24,228 nt of DNA from Clostridiales bacterium. Its GTDB lineage: Bacteria > Bacillota > Clostridia > Peptostreptococcales > Anaerovoracaceae. The stretch covers positions 1 to 24,228 of the forward strand of contig JAAZGD010000139.1 in the NCBI GenBank assembly GCA_012511395.1. Reading direction: 5' to 3'. Shown here piece by piece: positions 8,885 to 15,976 of this stretch; the stretch's first letter is position 1; every line of letters starts with the position of its first letter. A model generated the notes under the pieces. It ran no database searches. It saw nothing but the letters and a program-made list of their open reading frames with translations, and was not told the origin of the DNA. The translations under genes were made by a program, and so were the position numbers.

Positions 8885-9723
8885 AGCTGCTCCTTGTAAG
8901 CCTTTCTTAATATGGCGATTTCTTTTTTGTATCCTTCCAGAGAATCCTGGGGAGTTTCCAAAATACAAGGCAGGTTCCTTATGGCCTTGTGATTGATAAA
9001 CTCAGTTATGGCTTCCAATCCTATGTGACCTTCCCCCAGCTTTGCATGGCGATCTTTATGAGCTCCAAAGGGATTTAAGCTGTCATTTATGTGAACGGCC
9101 TTTAACCGGGAAAGACCTATCACCTTGTCAAACTCCTTCAGCACACCATTAAGATCCTTTACTATGTCATAGCCTCCATCATTTACGTGGCAGGTGTCCA
9201 TAAGAACCCCAATCTTATCCTTTATGCGGACCTTGTCTATTATGGCGGAAAGCTCTTCAAACCTGCTTCCTATTTCTGTACCCTTCCCCGACATGGTTTC
9301 AAGAAGGATGATTGTGCTTTGGTCCTTTTTCATAATATGATTTAACAGAGCCGCTATCTTTTCAATCCCCGCTTCCACACCTTGCCCAACATGGCTTCCC
9401 GGGTGAAAGTTGTAATAGTTGCCAGGTACCTGTTCCATTCTCATAAGATCATCCTCCATAACCATGTAGGCAAAATTTAAAACCTTCTCATCCTTCGCAG
9501 CCGGGTTCAAGGTGTAGGGAGAGTGGGCAACTATGGGGCCAAATCTGTTTTCCTCCGCCAGTTTTGTATAAGCCTTAATATCATCAGGATCCAAAGCTTT
9601 GGCCTGCCCGCCTCTTGGATTTCTTGTAAAAAATTGAAATGTATTGGCATCTATGGAAAGGGCATCTTTTCCCATCTGCAAAAAACCGCCGGAACTTGAT
9701 AAGTGACAACCTGCGTAAAACAT
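8881..9723 (-). CDS. nfo: Endonuclease IV (AP endonuclease)
   Basis: A zinc-dependent apurinic/apyrimidinic endonuclease of base excision repair, 280 residues. All nine expected metal ligands can be placed: H67 (VAHSPY), H107 (FHPGSH), E142 (LLET), D176 and H179 (MDTCH), H211 (VHINDS), D224 and H226 (HKDRH) and E256 (ILET). I start at 9723 (MFYAGCHLSS) because GAGAGGAGAG lies just upstream on this strand; a longer frame to 9765 has no ribosome site and would begin upstream of it. A consensus sigma-A promoter lies at 9764-9793. Its stop overlaps that of the converging transporter gene. It faces malQ, with which it shares a 150-base divergent intergenic region. Confidence 0.96.
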   Translation of the reverse strand: MFYAGCHLSSSGGFLQMGKDALSIDANTFQFFTRNPRGGQAKALDPDDIKAYTKLAEENRFGPIVAHSPYTLNPAAKDEKVLNFAYMVMEDDLMRMEQVPGNYYNFHPGSHVGQGVEAGIEKIAALLNHIMKKDQSTIILLETMSGKGTEIGSRFEELSAIIDKVRIKDKIGVLMDTCHVNDGGYDIVKDLNGVLKEFDKVIGLSRLKAVHINDSLNPFGAHKDRHAKLGEGHIGLEAITEFINHKAIRNLPCILETPQDSLEGYKKEIAILRKAYKEQL

Positions 9724-9763
9724 ATTTCTCTCCTCTCTCGGAAAATATACTATGGTGTAAATC

Positions 9764-9793
9764 ATTATATGAAGATATGGTTTCAGTTGTCAA
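9764..9793 (-). promoter_or_regulatory. Consensus sigma-A promoter of nfo
   Basis: On the minus strand an exact -35 TTGACA (9793-9788) and an exact -10 TATAAT (9769-9764) are separated by 18 bases. The predicted transcript starts near 9757, leaving a leader of about 34 bases before the nfo ATG at 9723. Perfect hexamers suggest constitutive, fairly strong expression. Confidence 0.85.
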
Positions 9794-9814
9794 GAAACAC
9801 AAAGGAAAGGTGTC

Positions 9815-9843
9815 TTGTAGTTTCTCATGAGTTAATATAGAAT
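9815..9843 (+). promoter_or_regulatory. Possible promoter of malQ
   Basis: TTGTAG (9815-9820) and TAGAAT (9838-9843, one mismatch to TATAAT) are 17 bases apart, and the start would be near 9850, 24 bases before the malQ ATG. The -35 match is poor, so this is a weak candidate. Confidence 0.35.
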
Positions 9844-9873
9844 TGTCTATAAATAAAATGAGGAAAGAAAAGC

Positions 9874-11358
9874 ATGATATATGAAAGAGAGGCAGGCATA
9901 CTGCTTCCTGTGTTTTCCCTTTATGGGAAGGACGGCATTGGAGGCTTTGGAGAGCCCTCACATAAGTTCATAGAGTTTTTAAGGGGAGCAGGTGTTAAAT
10001 ACTGGCAGATACTTCCTCTTAACCCAACAGGAGAAGGAGACAGCCCTTACCAGAGCTTTTCTGCGTTTGCCTTAAATCCTTACTTTTTGGATCTTGAGCT
10101 TTTAGTTTCAATGAATCTTCTTTTGAAGAGGGAGCTGAAAGAATACAGGAAAAAAGTAAAGGGAAGGGAAGTCCAATACCATAAAATTTATACACATCTC
10201 TTCCCCCTTCTGAAAAAAGCCCTGGAAAAGCTGGACCGGGATGATGAAAAGCTTCAAAACTTTATAAAAACTGAAGATTATTGGCTCACTGATTACAGCC
10301 TTTTTATGGCCATTAAAGAAGACCTTGATATGAAGCCATTATGGCAGTGGCCCCATGAACTGTTCATAAGAGAGGAAAAGGCCATAAAGAAAAAGGAGAG
10401 GGAGCTTTCCGACACAATTATGTTCTACAAAAAGCTTCAGTATCTTCTTCATATATCCTATAAAAGCCTGAAGGATAAAAGCGAAAGGGAAGGCCTGAAA
10501 ATCATGGGAGACATGCCTATTTATGTTTCCCGGGACTCCTGCGATTTTTGGGCATCCAGAGATCTGTTCCAAGCCGATGCAAGGGGCATGCCGGAAAGAG
10601 TGGCAGGATGTCCTCCCGATGGTTTTTGCCCTCAAGGACAAAGGTGGGGGAACCCTTTGTACAACTGGAAAGTCCACGAGGACCGGGGCTACAGCTGGTG
10701 GCTTAAGAGGTTATTCCGCTATGAAAAACTGTACCACGGCATAAGGTTAGACCATTTCAGAGGATTGGCATCCTTTTACACAATCCCGAAAGAAGATGAG
10801 GATGCAACCAAAGGTCGCTGGGAAAAGGGACCGGGGATCAAATTTCTAAACAGAATAAAGGAGGAGTTCCCTGACTTTTTAATAATTGCTGAAAACCTGG
10901 GCCATCTGACGGATGATGTGGATGTGCTCCTTGAAGAAAGCGGGTTTCCCGGCATGGCGGTGATTCAATTTGCCTTTGACGGCAGAAAGGACAACCCATA
11001 TCTTCCCCGTAACTACAGGGAAAACTTGGTGGCCTATACAGGTACTCACGATAATGAAACTATAAAAAGCTTTGTGGAGGGCCTTGATAAAGCCTATATA
11101 GACAGAATTAAAGAAGAACTCTCTATTCATAAAAGAAGCAGACTGCCTTATGGCCTTGTGAAAGAGGTATTGAAAAGCAGAGCCGGACTTTCCATAATTC
11201 CACTTCAGGATTTTTTATTGTTGGGTAATGAAGGAAGAATAAATGTCCCGGGGTCGTCCTTTGGAAACTGGAAATATAGAATAAAGAAGAAGAATCTTTC
11301 TCGTAGAAATATGAGAAAGATTAGAAATATGCTGAAAGAGGCTCACAGATTATCGTAA
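9874..11358 (+). CDS. malQ: 4-alpha-glucanotransferase (amylomaltase, GH77)
   Basis: A disproportionating enzyme that transfers maltodextrin segments between glucans in the cytoplasm, used in maltose/glycogen metabolism. It has 494 residues, the typical bacterial short form. The N-terminus (GILLPVFSLYG, then KYWQILPLNPTGEGDSPYQSFS) is diagnostic for GH77. The catalytic nucleophile is D293 (IRLDHFRG), the acid/base is E340 (IIAENLG), and the transition-state aspartate is D393 (GTHDNET). The first two numbers agree with Thermus amylomaltase. The start ATG follows GAGGAAAG. It is not adjacent to glycogen phosphorylase or other starch genes here. Its last 9 bases overlap the end of the converging alanyl-tRNA editing gene. 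Confidence 0.96.
   Translation: MIYEREAGILLPVFSLYGKDGIGGFGEPSHKFIEFLRGAGVKYWQILPLNPTGEGDSPYQSFSAFALNPYFLDLELLVSMNLLLKRELKEYRKKVKGREVQYHKIYTHLFPLLKKALEKLDRDDEKLQNFIKTEDYWLTDYSLFMAIKEDLDMKPLWQWPHELFIREEKAIKKKERELSDTIMFYKKLQYLLHISYKSLKDKSEREGLKIMGDMPIYVSRDSCDFWASRDLFQADARGMPERVAGCPPDGFCPQGQRWGNPLYNWKVHEDRGYSWWLKRLFRYEKLYHGIRLDHFRGLASFYTIPKEDEDATKGRWEKGPGIKFLNRIKEEFPDFLIIAENLGHLTDDVDVLLEESGFPGMAVIQFAFDGRKDNPYLPRNYRENLVAYTGTHDNETIKSFVEGLDKAYIDRIKEELSIHKRSRLPYGLVKEVLKSRAGLSIIPLQDFLLLGNEGRINVPGSSFGNWKYRIKKKNLSRRNMRKIRNMLKEAHRLS
11281..11322 (-). terminator. Possible terminator of the alanyl-tRNA editing gene, inside malQ
   Basis: A perfect 10-base inverted repeat (AATCTTTCTC at 11293-11302 and GAGAAAGATT at 11313-11322, 10-base loop) lies in the last codons of malQ. 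Read on the minus strand it comes 28 bases after the end of the editing gene and is followed by a pyrimidine tract, CTTCTTCTTTAT. The stem is AT-rich and the T tract is interrupted by C, so termination may be partial. Confidence 0.42.
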
Positions 11359-12555
11359 GTGTTTATTAAGAGCATCTACAAATGTCATAAGGTTGTCCAA
11401 GGTTGTAAAGAAAGCTCTTGCGCTTTCTTTATTGCCGCCGCCCTTTCCGTTGAAGACAGGGGCTGTATCCTTAACAAGCTTATTGCAGTCGGCTTTTTTA
11501 CCGTCGGAGAAAAGCAGGGCTGCTTTTTCTTCTTCTTGAATAATCACCAGCACTAAAGGAATGACCGATGTAAGGCCGTTTCCGATTTTCACAAGGTCAT
11601 TGAGGGGCAAATCATTATATGTGAATACGTTAGTTCCTGAAGCCATGGAGCTTTCAATCTCTTTTTGCCTTTCCTTAATAATAGATTGGGTAAGGTTATA
11701 GAGACGATTCCTTACAGCCTGCTCTTTTTCTTCTCTTGCAAGTATCCTGTCAAATATATTTTCAGGCTGTGTGGAGTAATGGACACCCAGACTTTGGGCC
11801 TGCTCATAAATAACCGCCAGTTTTTCATAGGCTCTTCTTCCTGCATCAAAGTATATGCGGTAAAGATCTTTATTCTTTTCAGCTTTATAGACCTTAATAA
11901 TCCCCACTTCTCCCGTAAAAGCTACATGTGTGCCGCAACATGCCACACAATCGGCAGGATTAGCAGGGTTTCCCACGCAGACTATCTTTATATCCTCAAG
12001 AAGCGTAAGGGCTTTTCTTAAGGGAATGTCTTTGGCATCCTCTCTTTTATCAATATTCAGCGTAGTTACAGGTAAATTTTCCCATATAACTTTATTGCTG
12101 TAGCTTTCTGCTCTAAGGGCCATATCCCAGGTTACAGGTTCTTCCGAGTCAATATCAATGGTCATATAGTCATCGCCCATATGAAACCCTTTGTTCACGC
12201 CCTTATAGAGCTCATAAAAAGCTCCGCTTAAAATATGTTCTCCTGTATGACGCTGCATGTTGGAGAAACGGGTATTCCAATCCAGTAACAAATTAGCGGT
12301 CTCCCCTGTTTTTGGAAACCATAAACCTTTCTTTACAGCAACTTTATGATAGATCTCGCCGTCTTTTTCATAGATGTCTGTAATATGAAAGGCATTTATG
12401 TACCCTTTGTCTCTATCTTGACCTCCTCCTGATGGTGCAAAAATTGTTTTGTCTAAGGTGAGAAGGAATCCGTTTTCAACAGGCTCAAGACTTGTAATGG
12501 CTGCGGTTTGTTCAGTCCTGTAAACATCTCTTTCATAGATTTTTTCTGTGGCCAT
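11350..12555 (-). CDS. Stand-alone alanyl-tRNA editing protein, long AlaX type with DHHA1 domain
   Basis: A trans-editing protein of the AlaX family that hydrolyses mischarged tRNA-Ala (Ser or Gly attached), 401 residues. The N-terminal part has the GGGQDRDKG segment (from residue 43) shared with AlaRS. The zinc-site motifs are HTGEH (H103, H107) and CCGTH (C206, H210), the hydrolytic site of the second additional domain. The C-terminal part ends with a DHHA1 domain (GKGGGNKESARAF, about residue 369 on), which makes this the long AlaX-L form. The start at 12555 has a perfect AAGGAGG site upstream. The gene converges on malQ with a 9-base overlap. Catalytic AlaRS domains are absent, so it is not alaS. 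Confidence 0.93.
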   Translation of the reverse strand: MATEKIYERDVYRTEQTAAITSLEPVENGFLLTLDKTIFAPSGGGQDRDKGYINAFHITDIYEKDGEIYHKVAVKKGLWFPKTGETANLLLDWNTRFSNMQRHTGEHILSGAFYELYKGVNKGFHMGDDYMTIDIDSEEPVTWDMALRAESYSNKVIWENLPVTTLNIDKREDAKDIPLRKALTLLEDIKIVCVGNPANPADCVACCGTHVAFTGEVGIIKVYKAEKNKDLYRIYFDAGRRAYEKLAVIYEQAQSLGVHYSTQPENIFDRILAREEKEQAVRNRLYNLTQSIIKERQKEIESSMASGTNVFTYNDLPLNDLVKIGNGLTSVIPLVLVIIQEEEKAALLFSDGKKADCNKLVKDTAPVFNGKGGGNKESARAFFTTLDNLMTFVDALNKHLR

Positions 12556-12581
12556 ATGTGCCTCCTTGAAGGAATAGAAAT

Positions 12582-12590
12582 ATTATAGCA
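12582..12590 (-). promoter_or_regulatory. Extended -10 promoter of the alanyl-tRNA editing gene
   Basis: On the minus strand TGCTATAAT forms an extended -10 (TG-N-TATAAT, exact hexamer) with no good -35. The predicted start is about 20 bases upstream of the ATG at 12555, close to the ribosome site, so the leader is short. Confidence 0.55.
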
Positions 12591-12701
12591 CAAAACAGCA
12601 AGTTGGTATATAATGGGCAAGGAGCATTAGTTTGCTATTTTTTAAGTTTCTTTTGTGGTTTCCATTACTTGATGATGGTTACGAGAACACATATGAAAAC
12701 T

Positions 12702-12833
12702 TGTGGATAACTCTTATGGAAGCAATTAACATTGTTTGAGATTTCGTTGAAATTTCAAAGAGAAATAAAGATACAACTATCCACAGGAGCCTTTGGATAA
12801 AATTGTATACAATTCCCTGCTCGATGTGGATAA
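12702..12833. promoter_or_regulatory. Cluster of four DnaA-box-like sites
   Basis: Exact consensus boxes TGTGGATAA (reverse of TTATCCACA) are at 12702-12710 and 12825-12833. One-mismatch boxes are at 12777-12785 (CTATCCACA, opposite orientation) and 12792-12800 (TTTGGATAA). By simple counting, one exact 9-mer on either strand is expected about once per 130 kb of random sequence, so two exact plus two near copies within 132 bases is very unlikely by chance. No dnaA, dnaN or rnpA gene is adjacent, so this resembles a DnaA-binding cluster used for titration or gene control rather than a typical oriC. That role is inference. Confidence 0.75.
12801..12814. promoter_or_regulatory. 14-base perfect palindrome AATTGTATACAATT
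   Basis: A perfect inverted repeat with no spacer lies between the third and fourth DnaA-box-like sites. Its TTGTATACAA core resembles operators of some GntR-family regulators, but no such regulator is encoded in this window. About one or two 14-base palindromes are expected by chance in 24 kb, so only its position makes it notable. Confidence 0.4.
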
Positions 12834-12999
12834 ATGTCGGAGACCCAATGGAATAAAGGGATGTGAGCTGTTTATACAACTTTTTTTAACAAAGCAGTGG
12901 GTTAACATAAAACGGTAAAAAAGATTATGTGGCAGAAGCTTTAATTACGGTTTTGTAGAAGGCCACAATAAATATAAGAAGGAGATAAAGGGTAGTAAT

Positions 13000-14550
13000 A
13001 TGCTAAAGGAAAAAATTGTATATAAGGAGGGGTTACCTGTCAATCTAACGGTAGCCAACATTTATGATTATCCTATACACTTTCATAACGACCTTGAGGT
13101 AGTATATGTTCTTGACGGAACCATAAGGATGAAGAACGGGTATTACAGCTATATTTTGAAGCAGGGGGATATATTCATACTGAATGCCAGGGAGATACAT
13201 AATTTCGAGAGCAACGGTGAAAGAAATATGGTCATGCTCCTTCAGTTTGATCTGGACTATTTTTCCAGGTATTACGACAATTTGAGAAACAGCTTCTTTG
13301 TAACGGATATGGAGGAGGACCCTGATGAAAGCTTGGATGTACTGAGAAATCTTTTAGCCCACATAATGATGGAGGTTATTCAAAAGGGCCAAGGCTATGA
13401 AGCAAAGGTTATTGAAAGCGCACATAATCTCATAAGCAATCTTTTTGCCGACTTCCAGTATTTTCTTATGGAGGACGGCAGATTTATTAATGAGACCAAA
13501 CATAAGGGCAACAAAATTCTTGCAGGGCGCCTCAGCAGAATTACAGACTACATGTATGATAATTATTCAAGGAAGCTTACCTTAAGTGAAATAGCAGAAA
13601 GAGAACATCTCTCAATTTACTACCTTTCACATATAATTAAGGAGGCTACAGGCCTCTCATTCCAAGAGCTTTTAAGCTTTATGAGAGTTGAAGAATCTGA
13701 AAAACTGCTCTTAGGAACCAATAAAAAAATCGGGGCCATTGCAGAAGAGATGGGCTTTTCTGCAGTCAGGTACTTTATTAAGCATTTTGAAATCTGGTAT
13801 GGGATGCATCCTTTGGAATACAAGAAAAAATATGCGGGCAGGGTGGCAAGTCCTGAGATTACACATAAGATGGAGAAGTCTTCTCCTGTGGCTATTGAAA
13901 ATGCCATTAGAAACAATGTTAAAGGAGTCTATAACGAATTCTTTTCTGTGAACAAAGCAGAGCCTATAATTGTGGATGTGGACATTCATGAGGAAATCAG
14001 GGATGCCAAAATCCCTGATACTTACCCCATGAACTTTCTGGATGATGATATTTTCAAACCTGTTTCTCGTCATTACACCATGTTTAAATCCCTTAAAGAA
14101 AAGGTGTTGGCCTCAGGCTCTTACTATATCGTTTCCACATCTGCCAGAGCTCTTTCCGGGTTAAACTCTGTAAGCATACTGGTTTACCATATTAACCCTG
14201 AAATGATTGAAAGCTTGTCAAAGCAGATGAATAGGGAATATATGCTGGAGCTTATTAAGCAGTACGAGAAGGAGCAGGAGGTGCTCATTAGACTTAGCGG
14301 CCTTTCAGGTGAGTACAGGATATCAAGATACAAAATGACGAAACAGTCTGCCACAGCTTCCTATGAAGAAGCTTTAAAAACAGAGGGCCTTGCATCTAAA
14401 AGAAAAGCAATAATCAACAGCTGGAGAACCTTGCCCGTTGCTGAATTTGGAAGGCTGGCCATAACAGACACTTTAAGCGTAAGAAGCACCTTGAAAGGCA
14501 TAGGTGCAGAGTTGATACTGATAGATAAGCAAGTAAATATTGACTTGTAA
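13000..14550 (+). CDS. AraC-family transcriptional regulator with cupin sensor and long C-terminal extension
   Basis: A 516-residue DNA-binding regulator. Residues about 16-90 form an AraC-type cupin sensor (YDYPIHFHNDLEVVYVLDG, then QGDIFILNAREIHNFES). Residues about 181-277 hold the two helix-turn-helix AraC domain (LTLSEIAEREHLSIYYLSHI, then IGAIAEEMGFSAVRYFIKHF and GMHPLEYKKKY). Residues 278-516 are an unusual extension. Its end (SVSILVYHINP, then VLIRLSGLSGEYRISRYKM) resembles the C-terminal beta-sandwich of AraC proteins fused to a GH39-like barrel, but there is no room for the barrel. The ligand is unknown. The gene just downstream, on the same strand 87 bases away, is a saccharopine-dehydrogenase-family enzyme and is the likely target. 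Confidence 0.88.
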   Translation: MLKEKIVYKEGLPVNLTVANIYDYPIHFHNDLEVVYVLDGTIRMKNGYYSYILKQGDIFILNAREIHNFESNGERNMVMLLQFDLDYFSRYYDNLRNSFFVTDMEEDPDESLDVLRNLLAHIMMEVIQKGQGYEAKVIESAHNLISNLFADFQYFLMEDGRFINETKHKGNKILAGRLSRITDYMYDNYSRKLTLSEIAEREHLSIYYLSHIIKEATGLSFQELLSFMRVEESEKLLLGTNKKIGAIAEEMGFSAVRYFIKHFEIWYGMHPLEYKKKYAGRVASPEITHKMEKSSPVAIENAIRNNVKGVYNEFFSVNKAEPIIVDVDIHEEIRDAKIPDTYPMNFLDDDIFKPVSRHYTMFKSLKEKVLASGSYYIVSTSARALSGLNSVSILVYHINPEMIESLSKQMNREYMLELIKQYEKEQEVLIRLSGLSGEYRISRYKMTKQSATASYEEALKTEGLASKRKAIINSWRTLPVAEFGRLAITDTLSVRSTLKGIGAELILIDKQVNIDL

Positions 14551-14637
14551 GCAAACGGATTGTTGTTATGTTATATATAATTTTGTAAAATTAAGGAAGG
14601 TACAATATTGCTTGATAAATAGATTGGAGGTTCGACA

Positions 14638-15909
14638 ATGAAATTGCTTATTATTGGTGCCGGTGGTGTAGGAACATCCACGGCAATGATTATCAAAAGG
14701 GCAAAAGAGGAAGGAGATTGGGCGGAAAAAGTTGTTATCGCCGACTACGACTTGAACAGGGCAAAAGAAGTAGCCGAAAAGATTTGTGGCGGAGGCAAAT
14801 TCATCGCTGAAAAAGTAGATGCTTCCGATGCTAAAAGCATTACAGATCTGATTAAGAAACATGATATTACTCAAGTTTTGAATGCAGTTGAACCCTTGTT
14901 TAACGAAAACATCTTTGATACATGCTTTGAAAACAAAGTTGGATATATGGACTGTGCAATGACACTGTCAATAATGCATCCTGAAAAACCTTTCGAAAAG
15001 GCACATATCAAACTTGGAGACTACCAGTTTGAGAGACACGAAAAGTGGGCAGAATCAGGAAATCTTGCTCTTGTAGGCTCAGGAGTTGAACCGGGAATGG
15101 CAGACGTATTTGCTGCCTTTGCTGCAAAACACCTTTTTGACACCATAGATGAAGTTAATGTAAGAGACGGAGATAATTACGGCGGAGACGCAGGGGACTT
15201 CGGTTTTTCCGTTTGGACTACCATTGAAGAGTGTTTAAATCCTCCTATGATTTGGGAAAAGGGAAAGGGCTGGTTCACAACTGAGAATTTCTCAGAGCCT
15301 GAAATATTCAACTTCCCCGGAGGAATAGGCGATGTTGAAGTTGTAAACGTAGAGCATGAAGAGGTAATGCTGGTACCAAGAGTAATCGACTGTAACAGGG
15401 TAACCTTTAAGTACGGAGTGCCAAGAGACTTCAGACAGCTTCTTTTGGACTTAAGAAGAGTTGGCATGGATGACAAGCATACCATGATCAAGGTGGGCGA
15501 TGCTGAGATTACACCCAGAGACTTTTTAGTAAAGGTAATTCCAAGCCCCGTTGAGTCCACCATGAACATGACAGGAAAAGGCTGTGCAGGAACATGGGTA
15601 ACGGGAACAAAGGACGGCATGAGAAGATCTGTATACATTTATCAGGTGGCAGACAACCAGGAATGCATCAAAAAGTACACCACCAACTCTGTAGTGGCAC
15701 AGACTGCCGTATCTCCTGTAATAATGCTTGAGCTTCTTGCCAAAGGTATTTGGAGCGGCAAAGGTGTTAAGGGACCTGAAAGCTTTGATCCGGATCCATA
15801 CGTTGAGAGACTTGCAAAATATGAGTTCCCGGCAGGAATAAGGGAGATGGATTCAGAGTACTGCGATGCCTTGAACGAAAGACAGTTCCTGGAAGCAGTG
15901 GCAAGATAA
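14638..15909 (+). CDS. Saccharopine dehydrogenase family oxidoreductase
   Basis: A 423-residue NAD(P)-dependent enzyme. The N-terminal Rossmann motif is IGAGGVG (residues 6-12), with a second-strand acidic segment VVIADYDLNRA around residue 35. The remainder matches the saccharopine/carboxynorspermidine dehydrogenase family (GSGVEPGMADVFAAFAAKH, GDAGDFGFSVWTTIEE, TGKGCAGTWVTGTKDG). The exact substrate cannot be assigned. In a lysine-fermenting organism a lysine-related amine or imino acid is plausible, and carboxynorspermidine-like chemistry is an alternative. The start ATG has GGAGG at 14626-14630. It stands after the AraC regulator and before a strong terminator, so the two may form a small regulon. 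Confidence 0.85.
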   Translation: MKLLIIGAGGVGTSTAMIIKRAKEEGDWAEKVVIADYDLNRAKEVAEKICGGGKFIAEKVDASDAKSITDLIKKHDITQVLNAVEPLFNENIFDTCFENKVGYMDCAMTLSIMHPEKPFEKAHIKLGDYQFERHEKWAESGNLALVGSGVEPGMADVFAAFAAKHLFDTIDEVNVRDGDNYGGDAGDFGFSVWTTIEECLNPPMIWEKGKGWFTTENFSEPEIFNFPGGIGDVEVVNVEHEEVMLVPRVIDCNRVTFKYGVPRDFRQLLLDLRRVGMDDKHTMIKVGDAEITPRDFLVKVIPSPVESTMNMTGKGCAGTWVTGTKDGMRRSVYIYQVADNQECIKKYTTNSVVAQTAVSPVIMLELLAKGIWSGKGVKGPESFDPDPYVERLAKYEFPAGIREMDSEYCDALNERQFLEAVAR

Positions 15910-15938
15910 CAAAATAAAGTGATGTGATACTGTAATAT

Positions 15939-15976
15939 CGGCAGATGGCTTTTATTAAGCTGTCTGCCGGTTTTTT
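15939..15976 (+). terminator. Intrinsic terminator after the saccharopine dehydrogenase-like gene
   Basis: A 13-base stem (15939-15951 with 15957-15969, two G-T wobbles), a 5-base loop TTATT and then six T. It starts 30 bases after the stop codon. It reaches the stop codon of the converging serine hydrolase gene at 15975, so the two ends abut. Confidence 0.93.

Larger units (their letters stand above)
12556..12999. other. 444-base intergenic region without a gene, with DnaA boxes and a palindrome
   Basis: No convincing coding frame exists on either strand; a 66-codon minus-strand frame has no ribosome site and an implausible composition. The left end holds the promoter of the alanyl-tRNA editing gene, the centre holds a DnaA-box cluster and a 14-base palindrome, and the right end leads into the AraC-type regulator. 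The AAGGAG at 12979-12984 lies about 15 bases before the ATG at 13000, farther than usual, so the regulator may be weakly translated. Confidence 0.7.

Noticed and set aside
9584..9961. 125-codon minus-strand frame overlapping nfo, its promoter and the start of malQ
   Set aside because: It covers a consensus promoter and conserved N-termini of two genes in another frame; no independent support.
12623..12646. Small hairpin AGCA/TGCT followed by a T run in the AlaX-AraC gap
   Set aside because: Only 4-base arms and no gene upstream on that strand needing a terminator.
12679..12879. 66-codon minus-strand frame in the gap before the AraC gene
   Set aside because: No ribosome site, no recognisable motif, and it runs across the DnaA-box cluster; it is explained as a chance open frame in AT-rich DNA.
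12556..12999. Interpreting the DnaA-box region as the chromosomal oriC
   Set aside because: No dnaA, dnaN, rpmH or rnpA nearby and only four boxes; kept as a DnaA-binding cluster instead.
15177..15638. 153-codon frame opposite the saccharopine dehydrogenase-like gene
   Set aside because: It is fully antisense to a well-supported enzyme gene and its composition (rich in S, T and P) is typical of a shadow frame.
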